From Micromonospora_E sp048060115 (GTDB taxonomy: Bacteria; Actinomycetota; Actinomycetes; Mycobacteriales; Micromonosporaceae): a DNA stretch of 64,000 nucleotides. A program made the position numbers and the translations under genes. The DNA lies in NCBI RefSeq assembly GCF_048060115.1, contig NZ_JBHMIM010000038.1, positions 1 to 64,000 of the forward strand, written 5' to 3'. Shown one piece after another: positions 1-8,254 of this stretch (within the stretch, counting starts at the first letter, position 1; each line of letters opens with the position of its first letter). The notes beneath the pieces were generated by a model. It did no database searches. It was not told where the DNA came from and worked only from the letters and a program-made list of their open reading frames with translations.

Positions 1-42
1 GCACTGGTCATCCTCCACATCGAGCACAACCGAACCACCTGA
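1..42 (+). CDS. 3' end of an unidentified upstream gene (partial)
   Basis: Frame 1 is open from the window edge to a TGA at 40-42 and encodes only 13 residues (ALVILHIEHNRTT). The stop lies about 90 bp before the next start, which suits the end of a same-strand gene. Nothing about function can be said. It could be chance, because 13 open codons are common in GC-rich DNA. Confidence 0.3.
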   Translation, partial: ALVILHIEHNRTT

Positions 43-132
43 GCCGAGTACCGGCACTACACCCAGTCGCGAACCGTTACTCGCAAAGGCTCAGTGGCAC
101 GACGACACCCGCGCGGTGTGGGAGCGGCCGTC

Positions 133-1035
133 GTGATCCGCTGGTTGTTCGCCGCCGTACCGCTGGGCCGGGTCGCCGCGCTGCGTACGGTCACCTACCT
201 GTTCATCGTGTTCGACCTGCTGGTCTACACCTCGTGGGTACGTACCCGCGGCGACGTACCGGTCGACCTGTACGAGCCGCTGGCGATCGCCCGGGCGTTG
301 CACCTGCCGCCGCCGTCCGGGGTCGTCGTCGACGTCGTCTGGTGGGCGCTGCTGCTGCTCGCCCCGCTGGCGGCGACCGGCCGCCGGCCACGGCTGCTCG
401 GCTGGGCGGTCTTCACCTTCTACTTCGCGTGGATGATCATCGCGATGAGCTACGGCAAGGTCGACCACGACAGGTTCGCGTTCCTCATCGCGCTCGCCGT
501 GCTGCCGACCGTCGGCGCGGCCCGTCACGGCGACCGCCGACCCAGCGAGGCCGCCGGCTGGTCACTGCGTGTCATCCAGATCGCCGTCGTGTGCACCTAC
601 TTCCTCGCCGCGTACGCGAAGATTCGCCTCGGCGGCTGGGGCTGGATGACCGGAAGTGTCCTGGCCCGCGCGTTCCTGCGCCGCGGCTCGGAGCTCGCCG
701 ACCTGATCGCGGTCGTCCCGTACGCGCTGATCGCCGCCCAGATCGGCATCGTCGTGTTCGAGGCGCTGAGCCCGCTGGTGTTCCTGACCCGGGGTCGGCT
801 GCGGTACGCGGTCATTGGCTTCTTCTACTCGTTCCACCTGTTGTCGTTCGCCACCATCTCGATCTCGTTCGCCCCGCACCTGGTCGCGATGGGCGCGTTC
901 CTGCCGTTGGAGAGGGTCCGGCCGGTCGTCTGGGCGCGGCGGGTGGCCAGCCGCCGCCCACCGGCCGGCGAACCCCCGCCGGGGACTGACCGGTCACATC
1001 CGGTGGCGGCGCCGGCCCGCGCCGCAGGACAATGA
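133..1035 (+). CDS. HTTM-domain integral membrane protein
   Basis: Multi-pass membrane protein of about 300 residues with the layout of the HTTM family (the membrane domain related to vitamin-K-dependent gamma-carboxylases). The N-terminus has the R-x-x-T-Y-L-F-I-V-F-D first helix typical of the family. Helices rich in Trp, Phe and Tyr follow, and the polar Pro/Arg tail is probably cytoplasmic. I prefer the GTG at 133 because GGAG lies 8 bases upstream; the GTG at 94 has no clear ribosome site. The gene ends 4 bp before a DCC-family thiol oxidoreductase, a pairing often seen for this family, so the two probably form an operon and act together in membrane redox chemistry. The substrate is unknown. 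Confidence 0.8.
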   Translation: MIRWLFAAVPLGRVAALRTVTYLFIVFDLLVYTSWVRTRGDVPVDLYEPLAIARALHLPPPSGVVVDVVWWALLLLAPLAATGRRPRLLGWAVFTFYFAWMIIAMSYGKVDHDRFAFLIALAVLPTVGAARHGDRRPSEAAGWSLRVIQIAVVCTYFLAAYAKIRLGGWGWMTGSVLARAFLRRGSELADLIAVVPYALIAAQIGIVVFEALSPLVFLTRGRLRYAVIGFFYSFHLLSFATISISFAPHLVAMGAFLPLERVRPVVWARRVASRRPPAGEPPPGTDRSHPVAAPARAAGQ

Positions 1036-1039
1036 GCGG

Positions 1040-1444
1040 ATGAGCGGAAACGGCCAGCCGGACGGCACGTTCGTCTACGACGGCGACTGCGCGTTCTGCA
1101 CCATGTGTGTGCGGTTCATCGAGCGTCGGGTGCCGAACACCGCCACGATCGTGCCGTGGCAGTGGGCCGACCTGCCGGCGCTGGGGCTGACCCGGGAGCA
1201 GGGCCTGACGGCGGTCCAGTGGGTGCCGGCCGGCACGGCGGGCTCGGCCGGTGCCGGGCCGACGGCGATCGCCGCGCTGCTGCGGACCAGCAACCCGCCG
1301 TGGCGGGCCGCCGGCACCGTGCTGGGTCTGCGTCCGGTGACCGCGCTTGCCTGGCCGGTGTACCGGTGGATCGCCGACAACCGGCACCGGTTGCCCGGCG
1401 GCACCGCCGCCTGCGCCGTGCCGCGCCAGCCCACCGGCACCTGA
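1040..1444 (+). CDS. DCC family (DUF393) thiol-disulfide oxidoreductase
   Basis: Protein of 134 residues with the family signature near the N-terminus: Y-D-G-D-C-x-F-C at about residues 12-19, a CxxC-like redox site after a first beta strand, as in the DCC (DxLCxxC) thioredoxin-like family. The usual C-terminal W-x-a-D-N-R-h is also present. The ATG at 1040 lies 4 bp after the stop of the HTTM membrane gene, so the two are almost certainly cotranscribed and probably form a membrane redox pair. A strong hairpin follows at 1458-1490. The longer open frame upstream is antisense-like read-through into the HTTM gene and was not used. Confidence 0.88.
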   Translation: MSGNGQPDGTFVYDGDCAFCTMCVRFIERRVPNTATIVPWQWADLPALGLTREQGLTAVQWVPAGTAGSAGAGPTAIAALLRTSNPPWRAAGTVLGLRPVTALAWPVYRWIADNRHRLPGGTAACAVPRQPTGT

Positions 1445-1457
1445 CCTGGCGGGTCTC

Positions 1458-1490
1458 CCGAGGCGCCCACGAACCCTGCGGGCGCCTCGG
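1458..1490. terminator. Bidirectional hairpin between convergent genes
   Basis: An 11-bp perfect inverted repeat (1458-1468 against 1480-1490, arm CCGAGGCGCCC) with an 11-base loop lies between the DCC gene (ends 1444) and the convergent esterase gene (ends 1507). It has no U-tract, as is usual in actinomycetes. Being symmetric, it could stop transcription from both sides. Confidence 0.7.
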
Positions 1491-1506
1491 TACGCGTCCG
1501 ACTGGG

Positions 1507-3102
1507 CTACGGGCGGCGGCGGCTGCTGCGGCGCTCACGGTCTGCGCTGCGCTCACGTGCCTGTGTCACCAGTCGCGTCACCTCGGCCGCGGTGGCTGGG
1601 CCCGGGTTGACCACGCTCGCCCACCCCTGCACGGCGTAGGCCGGATGTGGCATCAGCCGGTCGGTCTCCGCGAAGTCGAGCCCGTCGCTGTGTGCGGCGA
1701 ACTCCTGCGGGCCGTAGCCGAACAGGTCGCGGAACTCGGCGCGCCCCACCTCGATGTTGAGCCGGTACCGGCCAGGCTCAGCCAGACGGGACCGTTCGTC
1801 GAAGTCCGGGACGTCGTGCCCGACGATCGTGGCGAACGGCCGCATCCGGTCCGCGCCGGCGAAGAAGAACCGGTCGCCCCAGGTGTAGGGCGGTGTGTCG
1901 GGGCCCGGCGGGATCCGGGTCTCGCTCACCCCGGGAAGGCCGGCGATCCGGGCCGCGTCGGCGGCGCCAGGCTCGGAGCCGATGTGCAGAACCGCGTCGC
2001 AGGTCTCGACCGTGGCTGTGTCCAGCGGGGAGTACCCGAGCAGGTCCGCCACGCGTTCGCGCAGATCGCTGCCGACCGGTGGTGGAAAGATGCCGGTCTG
2101 CGGGCCGAGACGTTCCTCGTAGGTGCCGGGCTCCGGCTGCCCGAGGCCGACCGGCCCGCTCGCTCCGAGACTGCCGGCCACGTACACGTACCTGTCCCCG
2201 AGCAGCGGCGACACGATCGAACCGGCGCCGTTCCACTGCGCTGCCAGGTCCTGGCCTTCCCAGTGGGTGTCCCACCGACTCGGGTGCCGTTGCAGGTGGG
2301 CGTTGTTGGCAGACACCAGGGTCGGCCCGCGGTCCCGCTCGTGGGCGAGAATGTCGAGCAGATTCTGCGCCATCAGCGCGTCCCGCACCGCCAGCAGGCG
2401 GCCGATCCGCTGCGACTGGCTGCCCGGTTCGGCCATCGCGGCATGGTAGGTGAGCAGACCGATGGCCGTGGTCGCCAGCACCCTGGCCCGGTGCCAGGAC
2501 TCCGTGGACGTCTCCTCGATGAGGCGGGGCCCGTCGGCGTACAGCTGCGTCCGTAGGTCTTCGGCGAGGCCGCGCAGCGCGGCAGCCTCCGGTGACCGGC
2601 CGGGAGACCGCGTCGCGTCGAACATGATGTCCTGCGCGCTCCAGCGGCTCTCGTCGCCGACCAGACGGTCCAGGTCGGGCGCCGGCATGCCGAGGTATTC
2701 GCGCAGCTCCCGCAGGATCGGACCGGGGGCCGGCGCGCCGGTGATCTCGGTGGGGGCGTCGAAGCCGTGGAAGGCGATGCGCTCGCCGGGCGGCAGCTTG
2801 CTGTTGTGGGCGCGCAGCCAGTCGACCAGTTCGCCGGTGGCGGGGTGGGTGCCCCAGCCGTGACTGATGCCGGTGGTCAGGTCCACATCGTCGCGCCGGC
2901 CCTGCACGTAGTCGTCGACGGCGAGACCGGCGGCCCGGTCCGACTCGATCGCGATCGACCGGAAGCCGTGCCCGGCGAGTGCTTCAAGGATCCGGTTGCG
3001 CAGACGAGGGAAAGCCGGCTCGCCGTGGTAGGGCTCGCCGATCGCGAGCAGGTACGGCCGGCGCGCGGCGACGAGGGACTGCAACTCGGTGTCAAAAGCC
3101 AT
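1507..3102 (-). CDS. Erythromycin esterase-like hydrolase fused to a DUF6194 domain
   Basis: Protein of 531 residues with two parts. Residues 1 to about 365 match the erythromycin esterase (EreA/B) superfamily: the G-E-x-x-H-G-E motif at 22-28 and a later F-H-G-F-D motif carry the conserved Glu/His used in catalysis. From about residue 370 to the end the sequence looks like a separate DUF6194 domain (W-G-D-r-F-F, then D-x-F-x-x-x-S-R-L, then Y-x-L-N-i-E-v). Known Ere enzymes are about 400 residues, so this is a fusion. The ATG at 3102 has GAGG 7 bases upstream; a TTG at 3126 is a weaker option. It is divergent from a TioE-like double-MerR regulator, which probably controls it. Whether it opens macrolide rings or hydrolyses another ester cannot be told from sequence. 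Confidence 0.85.
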   Translation of the reverse strand: MAFDTELQSLVAARRPYLLAIGEPYHGEPAFPRLRNRILEALAGHGFRSIAIESDRAAGLAVDDYVQGRRDDVDLTTGISHGWGTHPATGELVDWLRAHNSKLPPGERIAFHGFDAPTEITGAPAPGPILRELREYLGMPAPDLDRLVGDESRWSAQDIMFDATRSPGRSPEAAALRGLAEDLRTQLYADGPRLIEETSTESWHRARVLATTAIGLLTYHAAMAEPGSQSQRIGRLLAVRDALMAQNLLDILAHERDRGPTLVSANNAHLQRHPSRWDTHWEGQDLAAQWNGAGSIVSPLLGDRYVYVAGSLGASGPVGLGQPEPGTYEERLGPQTGIFPPPVGSDLRERVADLLGYSPLDTATVETCDAVLHIGSEPGAADAARIAGLPGVSETRIPPGPDTPPYTWGDRFFFAGADRMRPFATIVGHDVPDFDERSRLAEPGRYRLNIEVGRAEFRDLFGYGPQEFAAHSDGLDFAETDRLMPHPAYAVQGWASVVNPGPATAAEVTRLVTQARERSADRERRSSRRRP

Positions 3103-3106
3103 GACC

Positions 3107-3134
3107 TCAACCGTATCGTTGAACAAGCGGTTGA
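3107..3134. promoter_or_regulatory. Dyad in the esterase/MerR divergent promoter region
   Basis: A perfect 7-bp inverted repeat (TCAACCG at 3107-3113, CGGTTGA at 3128-3134) with a 14-base spacer sits in the 65-bp gap between the divergent esterase and MerR genes. MerR proteins bind such dyads inside elongated promoter spacers, so this is the natural candidate operator for the adjacent regulator. No clear -35/-10 pair was assigned. Confidence 0.5.
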
Positions 3135-3167
3135 AACTTCGGCCGCGTCGACCTGGAGCAGATCCCG

Positions 3168-3911
3168 ATGAAGTCTAAAAACGGGGTGTACCGGCCGGTG
3201 GATCTGGCGCGGGCACATGGGCTGTCCGCGCAGGCGGTCCGCAACTACGAGCGGGCCGGGGTCATCCCGCCGGCGGCCCGGACGGCGAACGGCTACCGGG
3301 TCTACACCGACGACCATGCGGGCGCGCTGGACGCCTACGTCGCGCTTGTCCCGGGGTACGGCTACCGCGCGGCCGGCGAGATCATGAGGTCGGTTCTCCG
3401 CGGTGACCTCCCGACGGCCCTGGCCGTGCTCGACACCGGCCATGCACAGCGTCAACGCGACCGGGAGACCGTGGACCGGGTCGCTTCGGCGGCTGTCGTG
3501 CTGGCGTCGTCCACACCGGCCGCGTCAGGCCCGGACCGGCCTGTCTCGGTCGGCGTCCTCGCCCACCGGCTCGGCGTCACCCCGGCCACACTGCGCAAAT
3601 GGGAACGCGCCGGGATCCTGGCCCCGGCCCGGTCCCGGACCGCGCGGTCCTACTCACCCGATGACGTGCGCGACGCCGAACTCGCCCATCTGCTGCGGCG
3701 CGGCGGTCACCCGCTGGCGCGCATCGCGGCCGTGATCGAGCAGGTTCATGCCGCGGGCGGTCCCGGACCGCTGGCCGGCTCGATCGACCAGTGGCGGGAG
3801 CGGCTCACGGCCCGCGGCCGGGCGATGCTCACCGGATCCGCCCGCCTCGCGGACTACCTGGCCTTCCTCGAGCGGACCCACCGTGACAGTCCCGTCTCGC
3901 CCGATCCGTAG
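3168..3911 (+). CDS. TioE-like regulator with two MerR helix-turn-helix domains
   Basis: Protein of 247 residues with two MerR-type winged helix domains in tandem. The first is at about 7-55 (V-D-L-A-R-A-H-G-L-S ... N-Y-E-R-A-G-V-I-P-P ... N-G-Y-R-V-Y). The second is at about 126-175 (V-L-A-H-R-L-G-V-T-P-A-T-L-R-K-W-E-R-A-G-I-L). This double arrangement is characteristic of the TioE group; ordinary MerR proteins have one domain plus an effector region. There is no Cys-rich metal-binding tail. It is transcribed away from the esterase gene across a short gap with a dyad, suggesting control of that gene and of itself. The effector is unknown and may be an ester-containing antibiotic. Confidence 0.88.
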   Translation: MKSKNGVYRPVDLARAHGLSAQAVRNYERAGVIPPAARTANGYRVYTDDHAGALDAYVALVPGYGYRAAGEIMRSVLRGDLPTALAVLDTGHAQRQRDRETVDRVASAAVVLASSTPAASGPDRPVSVGVLAHRLGVTPATLRKWERAGILAPARSRTARSYSPDDVRDAELAHLLRRGGHPLARIAAVIEQVHAAGGPGPLAGSIDQWRERLTARGRAMLTGSARLADYLAFLERTHRDSPVSPDP

Positions 3912-3965
3912 CCGGGTCCCGGCCCGCTACGCAGACGGTGCCGCGCACTCACCCGGATCTTCCGC

Positions 3966-4625
3966 TCACCTGGGCGACCAGAACCGGGCCAGGGTGCTGG
4001 TGGCCGGGTCGTCGCAGCCGAGCAGCCTCGCCCACAGGTCCGCGGCCGTGGCGTCGACTCCGGCGTAGCCGGCCAACTCGCCCGGGTCCACCGACCCAGG
4101 TCGCGACGAGTCACCCGGGGGCGGGCTCTCGGCGGACGGGCCGCCACCGAGCAGGTCCGCGTCCGCCCACGGCCAGCCGTCCACCGGGGTCGGCACCCCG
4201 GCCGCGTCCAGCTGCGGCGGGAACACCGCCGCCGGCCACTCGTCGGCGCCGGCCGGCACATCCGGGTCGACGCCCGGCAGCGGGTCGGCCGCACCGAAAC
4301 CCTGCTCGGCCGGCGGGGCCGCACCGAAACCGTCCTCGGCCACCTCGTCGGTGCCACTGTCAGCCGCGTCGTCGGCATCGTCCGGACCGTCCGCCCAGGA
4401 CAGGTCGTCACCGTAGTCCAACGCCGCCCCCGCCCCACCGCCGAAGTCGGCACTGTCGTCGTCGGCCGCCAGCTCATCGGCGGCACCGAAGCCCGCCACG
4501 TCGTCGGCCGGGCCGAACCCCTCCACCGGCAGCGGGTCGTCGGCGGGCAACCCACCCAGGTCGGCGGTGTCGGCGTCGTCACCGGGATAGTCGTCCCCGG
4601 TCCAGTCGGTGAAATCGTCGCTCAT
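3966..4625 (-). CDS. Very acidic, lysine-free protein at the end of the dynamin operon
   Basis: Protein of 219 residues that I cannot assign to a family. It contains no lysine and only four arginines, all in the last third, but many Asp and Glu, so it is strongly acidic and probably disordered. A short motif G-F-G-(A/P)-A-D recurs at least three times, with a fourth partial copy. The last 35 residues (Y-A-G-V-D ... D-L-W-A-R-L-L-G ... L-A-R-F-W) look like a small conserved helical tail. Its ATG overlaps the TGA of the upstream GTPase gene (ATGA), so translation is coupled. Position and charge suggest an adaptor or regulatory partner of the two GTPases; this is inference. Confidence 0.8.
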   Translation of the reverse strand: MSDDFTDWTGDDYPGDDADTADLGGLPADDPLPVEGFGPADDVAGFGAADELAADDDSADFGGGAGAALDYGDDLSWADGPDDADDAADSGTDEVAEDGFGAAPPAEQGFGAADPLPGVDPDVPAGADEWPAAVFPPQLDAAGVPTPVDGWPWADADLLGGGPSAESPPPGDSSRPGSVDPGELAGYAGVDATAADLWARLLGCDDPATSTLARFWSPR

Positions 4626-6508
4626 CGACCCGCCACCGCCTGCGCCGTCGGTGCCGGGGCCAGCGACCGGGCCCTGGCCAGCACCTCGTCGACCTGCTTG
4701 ACCCGGGCCCGGATCGCGTCCCGCTGCGCCTGCACCGCCGTCCGCCGCCGCGCCCGGTCCGCCTTGTCGCGCGCCAACGCCTTGTCGATCTCGGCGATGT
4801 GCGCGTCCAACTGCGCCAGCCGTCGTTCGATGGCGTCGTCCAGCGCCAACGTCAACGCGTACTGCAGGTCGGTGAACCGCTGCGCCAACTCGTCGGTCAA
4901 CGCCGCCCGCGCCTCACCGAGGACCTCCCGCAGCCACACCCGGGCCTGCTGCCGGTCGGTGGCGACCCGCCGCCGGTACAGGATGAACGCCCCGGCGGCC
5001 AACCCCAGGCCGAGGCCGGCGACCGGGATCAGCAGCCCACCGCCGACGACCGCCCCCGCGCCCAGCGCCGATGCGCCGGCCGCGACACCCCGACCCGCCA
5101 TGAACGCCATCCCACCGGCCGACATCGCGATCATCACGTTGTCGGCGCCGCCGCCGTCACGCCGCGGCCGGGTCGCCAGGGCGTGCCGCAGCGAGCCGTT
5201 GATCCGCGCCAGCACGAACTGCAGCTCGGCCGGCGCGAACACCTGCGCCAGCGTCCGCTCGGCGACCTTGCGGAACCGCAACTCCAGGTCGTGGGAGAAC
5301 CGCAGCGACAACGCGTGCAACGCCCGGTCCACCTCGGCCGGCAGGTTCTGCAACGCCTCACCCCGGGCGGCGTCGATCCGGGTCAGGAACTGCTCCTGCA
5401 ACCCGCCGACGGCGCTGCGCAGCCGACCGGTCGCCTCCACCCGGGCCCGCTGCGTCTCGGTGGTCAACGCCAGCGTCCACTGCCGCGACTCGGTCCGCTT
5501 ACGTGCCGCCAACCCGGCACGTTCCTGTCTGATCCGTTCGGCCGCACCCGACGGTGGATCACAGGCGGCGATCCGTTCACCGGCGGCCAGGTCCAGGCGC
5601 ACCAGTTCACTGCGGACCGTCCGCAGCACGTTCGCCTGCGCCAACAGGTGCCCCTTGCCGGCCAGCTCGACCAGCGCGTGCTGCAGCGGCGCCACCCGCG
5701 ACTCGGCGACCAGCTCACCGGCCGCGGCCGGCGGCAGCGTCAACGCCAACTCGGCCAGCCGCGCCGACACCGGGAACCAGGCGGCGGTCGCGAACCGCGG
5801 CGCGTACGCCTGCAACTGGGCCTGGTTGTCGGCCAGGATCGTCCGCCACCCCGGATAGGCGTCGACCTTCGTCAACGCGAACACCACCACGTTGACCCGT
5901 TTGCTCGCCTCGATCAGGAAGTCCAGTTCGGGCCGGGTGAACGGGCTGGCGGCGTCCACCACGAACAGCAGCGCCGCCGCCTGCGACACCGCGTCCAACG
6001 CGATCTCGGTGTGCGCCGGGTCCAGCCCACCGGTGCCCGGCGTGTCGACCAGCGACAGGTACTGCAGCAGCGGCGCCGGATGCGTCACGGCGATCCGCCG
6101 CGGCGGGCGCGTCCCGTCCGGCAACGCGCCCAGCACAGTGCCCCAGTCCCGTAGCCGCGCCACCGGCACCGGCACCGGTTCGGCGACGCCCGGCACGAAC
6201 GCCACCGCGGCCGCCGCCGGCCCGTGACCGAACTCCAGGTACGCCGACGTCGCCACCGCCGCGTCGACCGGCGACAGACCGGGCACCCCGATCAACGCGT
6301 TGACCAGAGAACTCTTTCCCCGTTTCGTTTCCCCGACCACCACCACCGACGGCCGGGTCACCTCCCGGCGCCGCTGAGAGTCGATCTCCGCGGCCGCTTC
6401 CGGGTCCGCCTTGCGCACGAAACCCAGACAGGTGTCGACCGCCCCGGCGAGCAGGGTCCCCAACGCCGCCGGCGCGCCCGCGCCGCCGCTGCCACCGCCG
6501 GCGCTCAC
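4622..6508 (-). CDS. Membrane-anchored dynamin-like GTPase
   Basis: Protein of 628 residues starting at a GTG that overlaps the previous stop (GTGA). The GTPase domain shows G1 G-E-T-K-R-G-K-S at 59-66, then D-T-P-G-T-G-G (G3) and T-K-V-D (G4). Long helical stretches follow. A Gly/Ala-rich hydrophobic hairpin (M-I-A-M-S-A-G-G to A-F-I-L-Y) forms two membrane segments at roughly residues 475-525, and a charged coiled coil ends the protein. This matches bacterial dynamin-like proteins of the DynA/IniA type, which remodel membranes at division or under envelope stress. Adjacent paired GTPases usually work as a complex, here with the product of the gene just upstream. An extra in-frame start at 6616 would sit inside the upstream gene and was rejected. 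Confidence 0.9.
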   Translation of the reverse strand: MSAGGGSGGAGAPAALGTLLAGAVDTCLGFVRKADPEAAAEIDSQRRREVTRPSVVVVGETKRGKSSLVNALIGVPGLSPVDAAVATSAYLEFGHGPAAAAVAFVPGVAEPVPVPVARLRDWGTVLGALPDGTRPPRRIAVTHPAPLLQYLSLVDTPGTGGLDPAHTEIALDAVSQAAALLFVVDAASPFTRPELDFLIEASKRVNVVVFALTKVDAYPGWRTILADNQAQLQAYAPRFATAAWFPVSARLAELALTLPPAAAGELVAESRVAPLQHALVELAGKGHLLAQANVLRTVRSELVRLDLAAGERIAACDPPSGAAERIRQERAGLAARKRTESRQWTLALTTETQRARVEATGRLRSAVGGLQEQFLTRIDAARGEALQNLPAEVDRALHALSLRFSHDLELRFRKVAERTLAQVFAPAELQFVLARINGSLRHALATRPRRDGGGADNVMIAMSAGGMAFMAGRGVAAGASALGAGAVVGGGLLIPVAGLGLGLAAGAFILYRRRVATDRQQARVWLREVLGEARAALTDELAQRFTDLQYALTLALDDAIERRLAQLDAHIAEIDKALARDKADRARRRTAVQAQRDAIRARVKQVDEVLARARSLAPAPTAQAVAGR

Positions 6509-8046
6509 CGGGCTGCCGTCCGTACCTGCTGCGACAACAGGTGGAACCCGCGGTGGGCGACCAGCGCCACCCGCGACTGCGCCGGCGACGCCCCGGCGAC
6601 CGCGAACACCCGCCACCGGGTGGCCGCCTCGACCGCCGCCGCCGCCAACTGCTCAACCGACGCCGCCGGCAGGTCCAAAACCCACCGCGGATCGGTCGAC
6701 AACGCCAACCGGGTCAACTCCTGCTCCATCGCCTCCGGCAACTCGACACTGCCCGTCGTCACCTGCTGCGCCACCTCCAGCAGCCGCAGCCGGTGATACT
6801 CCGGCTGGTGCAGCAGCCGCTCGATCGCGTCCCGCAACATCTCCCGGTCACCCGGATGCGCCGTGTGGCTGGCCAGCCTCGCCAAGCTCGACAACGCCCA
6901 GCCCGCCTTGATCGCATCGGTGCGCCACCGGAACGCCTCGTCGAGGGTGTGCCGCAGCCGGGGGAAACCCGACGCCGCGTACAACGCCCGCACCAGATCA
7001 CCGGACGCCAGCCGCGGCGCCGCCTGCAACTGCGCCACCGCGAACCCGACCCCGTACAGGTCCAGCAACCCCAGCAGCCGCTCCCGCTGCGCCGCCGGCA
7101 CCGGACAGTCCCGGGACACGAACAGATCCACCGACGCCAGCAGCACCATCCGCTGCGCCGGCGGCAACCCGGCCAGCACCCGCAACGCCTCACAGTCGGC
7201 GGCGGTCAACCGGCCCGCCTCCGTCGTCTCCGCCAGCAACCCCACCGCCGGCACCACGTCGGAGACCATCCGCCGCAGCACCCGCGTCTGATCGGCCGCC
7301 AGCGGCGCCGCCACCGGCCACGGGTCGGCCCCACCGGCCACCAACTTGTCGACCTTGTTGAACAGACCCACCGAGTTGATCGGGTTGCTCGACAGCCGCG
7401 CCGACACCGACCGGAACGCCTCCAACGCCCGTACGTCGTCGTCGCGCACCGACTGGGTGAACACGTACACGATCGCCTCCGCACCGGACACCGCGCCGAC
7501 GGAGTCGTCGTCGATCCCGGCGTCGAACGGAGCGGTGCTGTCCACGTCCGGCGCGCCGTCGGATGTGGACTCGGCGAACAGGAACCGCCGCGCCGAGTCA
7601 CTGACCCCGGCGCTGGTCGACGACAACCCCGGCGTGTCGATCACCGTCAACTCCCGCAGATGGTCGCTGGTCAACGTCACGTCGACGAACGAGATCTGCG
7701 CCCGTGGCACCCCCAGCCGACGCGGGATCATCCCCGCCGCGTCCAACGGCAGACTCACCCGTACGCCGTCGCGCCGCACCACATCCACCCGGTCGGCGGT
7801 GCCGTACCGGAACTGGGTCACGATCCGGGTGCACTCACCGACCTCGGTCGGCGCCACCCGCCGCCCGATCAACGCGTTCACCAGGGTCGACTTGCCCGCC
7901 TTGAGCCGGCCGGCGATCGCCACCCGCAGCGGCTCGTCCAACCGCCGCCGTACCCGCAACACCTCACCACCGACCCCCGGACCCACCCGCGGACCCACCT
8001 CGTCGCACAACGCCGCGACCCGGCCACTCAACGGACCAGCTCCCAT
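6505..8046 (-). CDS. Dynamin-like GTPase, partner of the membrane-anchored paralogue
   Basis: Protein of 513 residues with a dynamin-type GTPase domain: G1 G-R-L-K-A-G-K-S at 46-53, G3 D-T-P-G at 137-140 and G4 N-K-V-D at 230-233. It then has a long helical region without an obvious membrane hairpin. It is the first gene of a three-gene operon with GTGA and ATGA overlaps, which fits the rule that bacterial dynamins occur as unequal pairs (DynA/DynB, IniA/IniC). About 210 bp of non-coding DNA separates it from a divergent LAL-type regulator that may control the operon. Between G3 and G4 there is an acidic insertion (about residues 158-190). Confidence 0.9.
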   Translation of the reverse strand: MGAGPLSGRVAALCDEVGPRVGPGVGGEVLRVRRRLDEPLRVAIAGRLKAGKSTLVNALIGRRVAPTEVGECTRIVTQFRYGTADRVDVVRRDGVRVSLPLDAAGMIPRRLGVPRAQISFVDVTLTSDHLRELTVIDTPGLSSTSAGVSDSARRFLFAESTSDGAPDVDSTAPFDAGIDDDSVGAVSGAEAIVYVFTQSVRDDDVRALEAFRSVSARLSSNPINSVGLFNKVDKLVAGGADPWPVAAPLAADQTRVLRRMVSDVVPAVGLLAETTEAGRLTAADCEALRVLAGLPPAQRMVLLASVDLFVSRDCPVPAAQRERLLGLLDLYGVGFAVAQLQAAPRLASGDLVRALYAASGFPRLRHTLDEAFRWRTDAIKAGWALSSLARLASHTAHPGDREMLRDAIERLLHQPEYHRLRLLEVAQQVTTGSVELPEAMEQELTRLALSTDPRWVLDLPAASVEQLAAAAVEAATRWRVFAVAGASPAQSRVALVAHRGFHLLSQQVRTAAR

Positions 8047-8254
8047 GACTGGTCACCGCGCCGCGCGGTCGGCGACAATGACAGACGCCCCACGGTGGTA
8101 CACACTCATCTCGCTGGTCGTCCTCCCGACAGCACGGCACGGGGTGGTGCGCCCACCGCCGACATCCACGGTACGAATATCCTCACCGGCGCAGGATCCC
8201 ATGTTCGTGCCACCTTCGCCCGGCGGGGCGGCGAGTGCGTAGCGGGGAGGACGA

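Noticed and set aside
4698..6154. Long plus-strand frames across the dynamin gene
   Set aside because: Arg/Ser/Pro-rich shadow translations opposite a gene with clear GTPase motifs.
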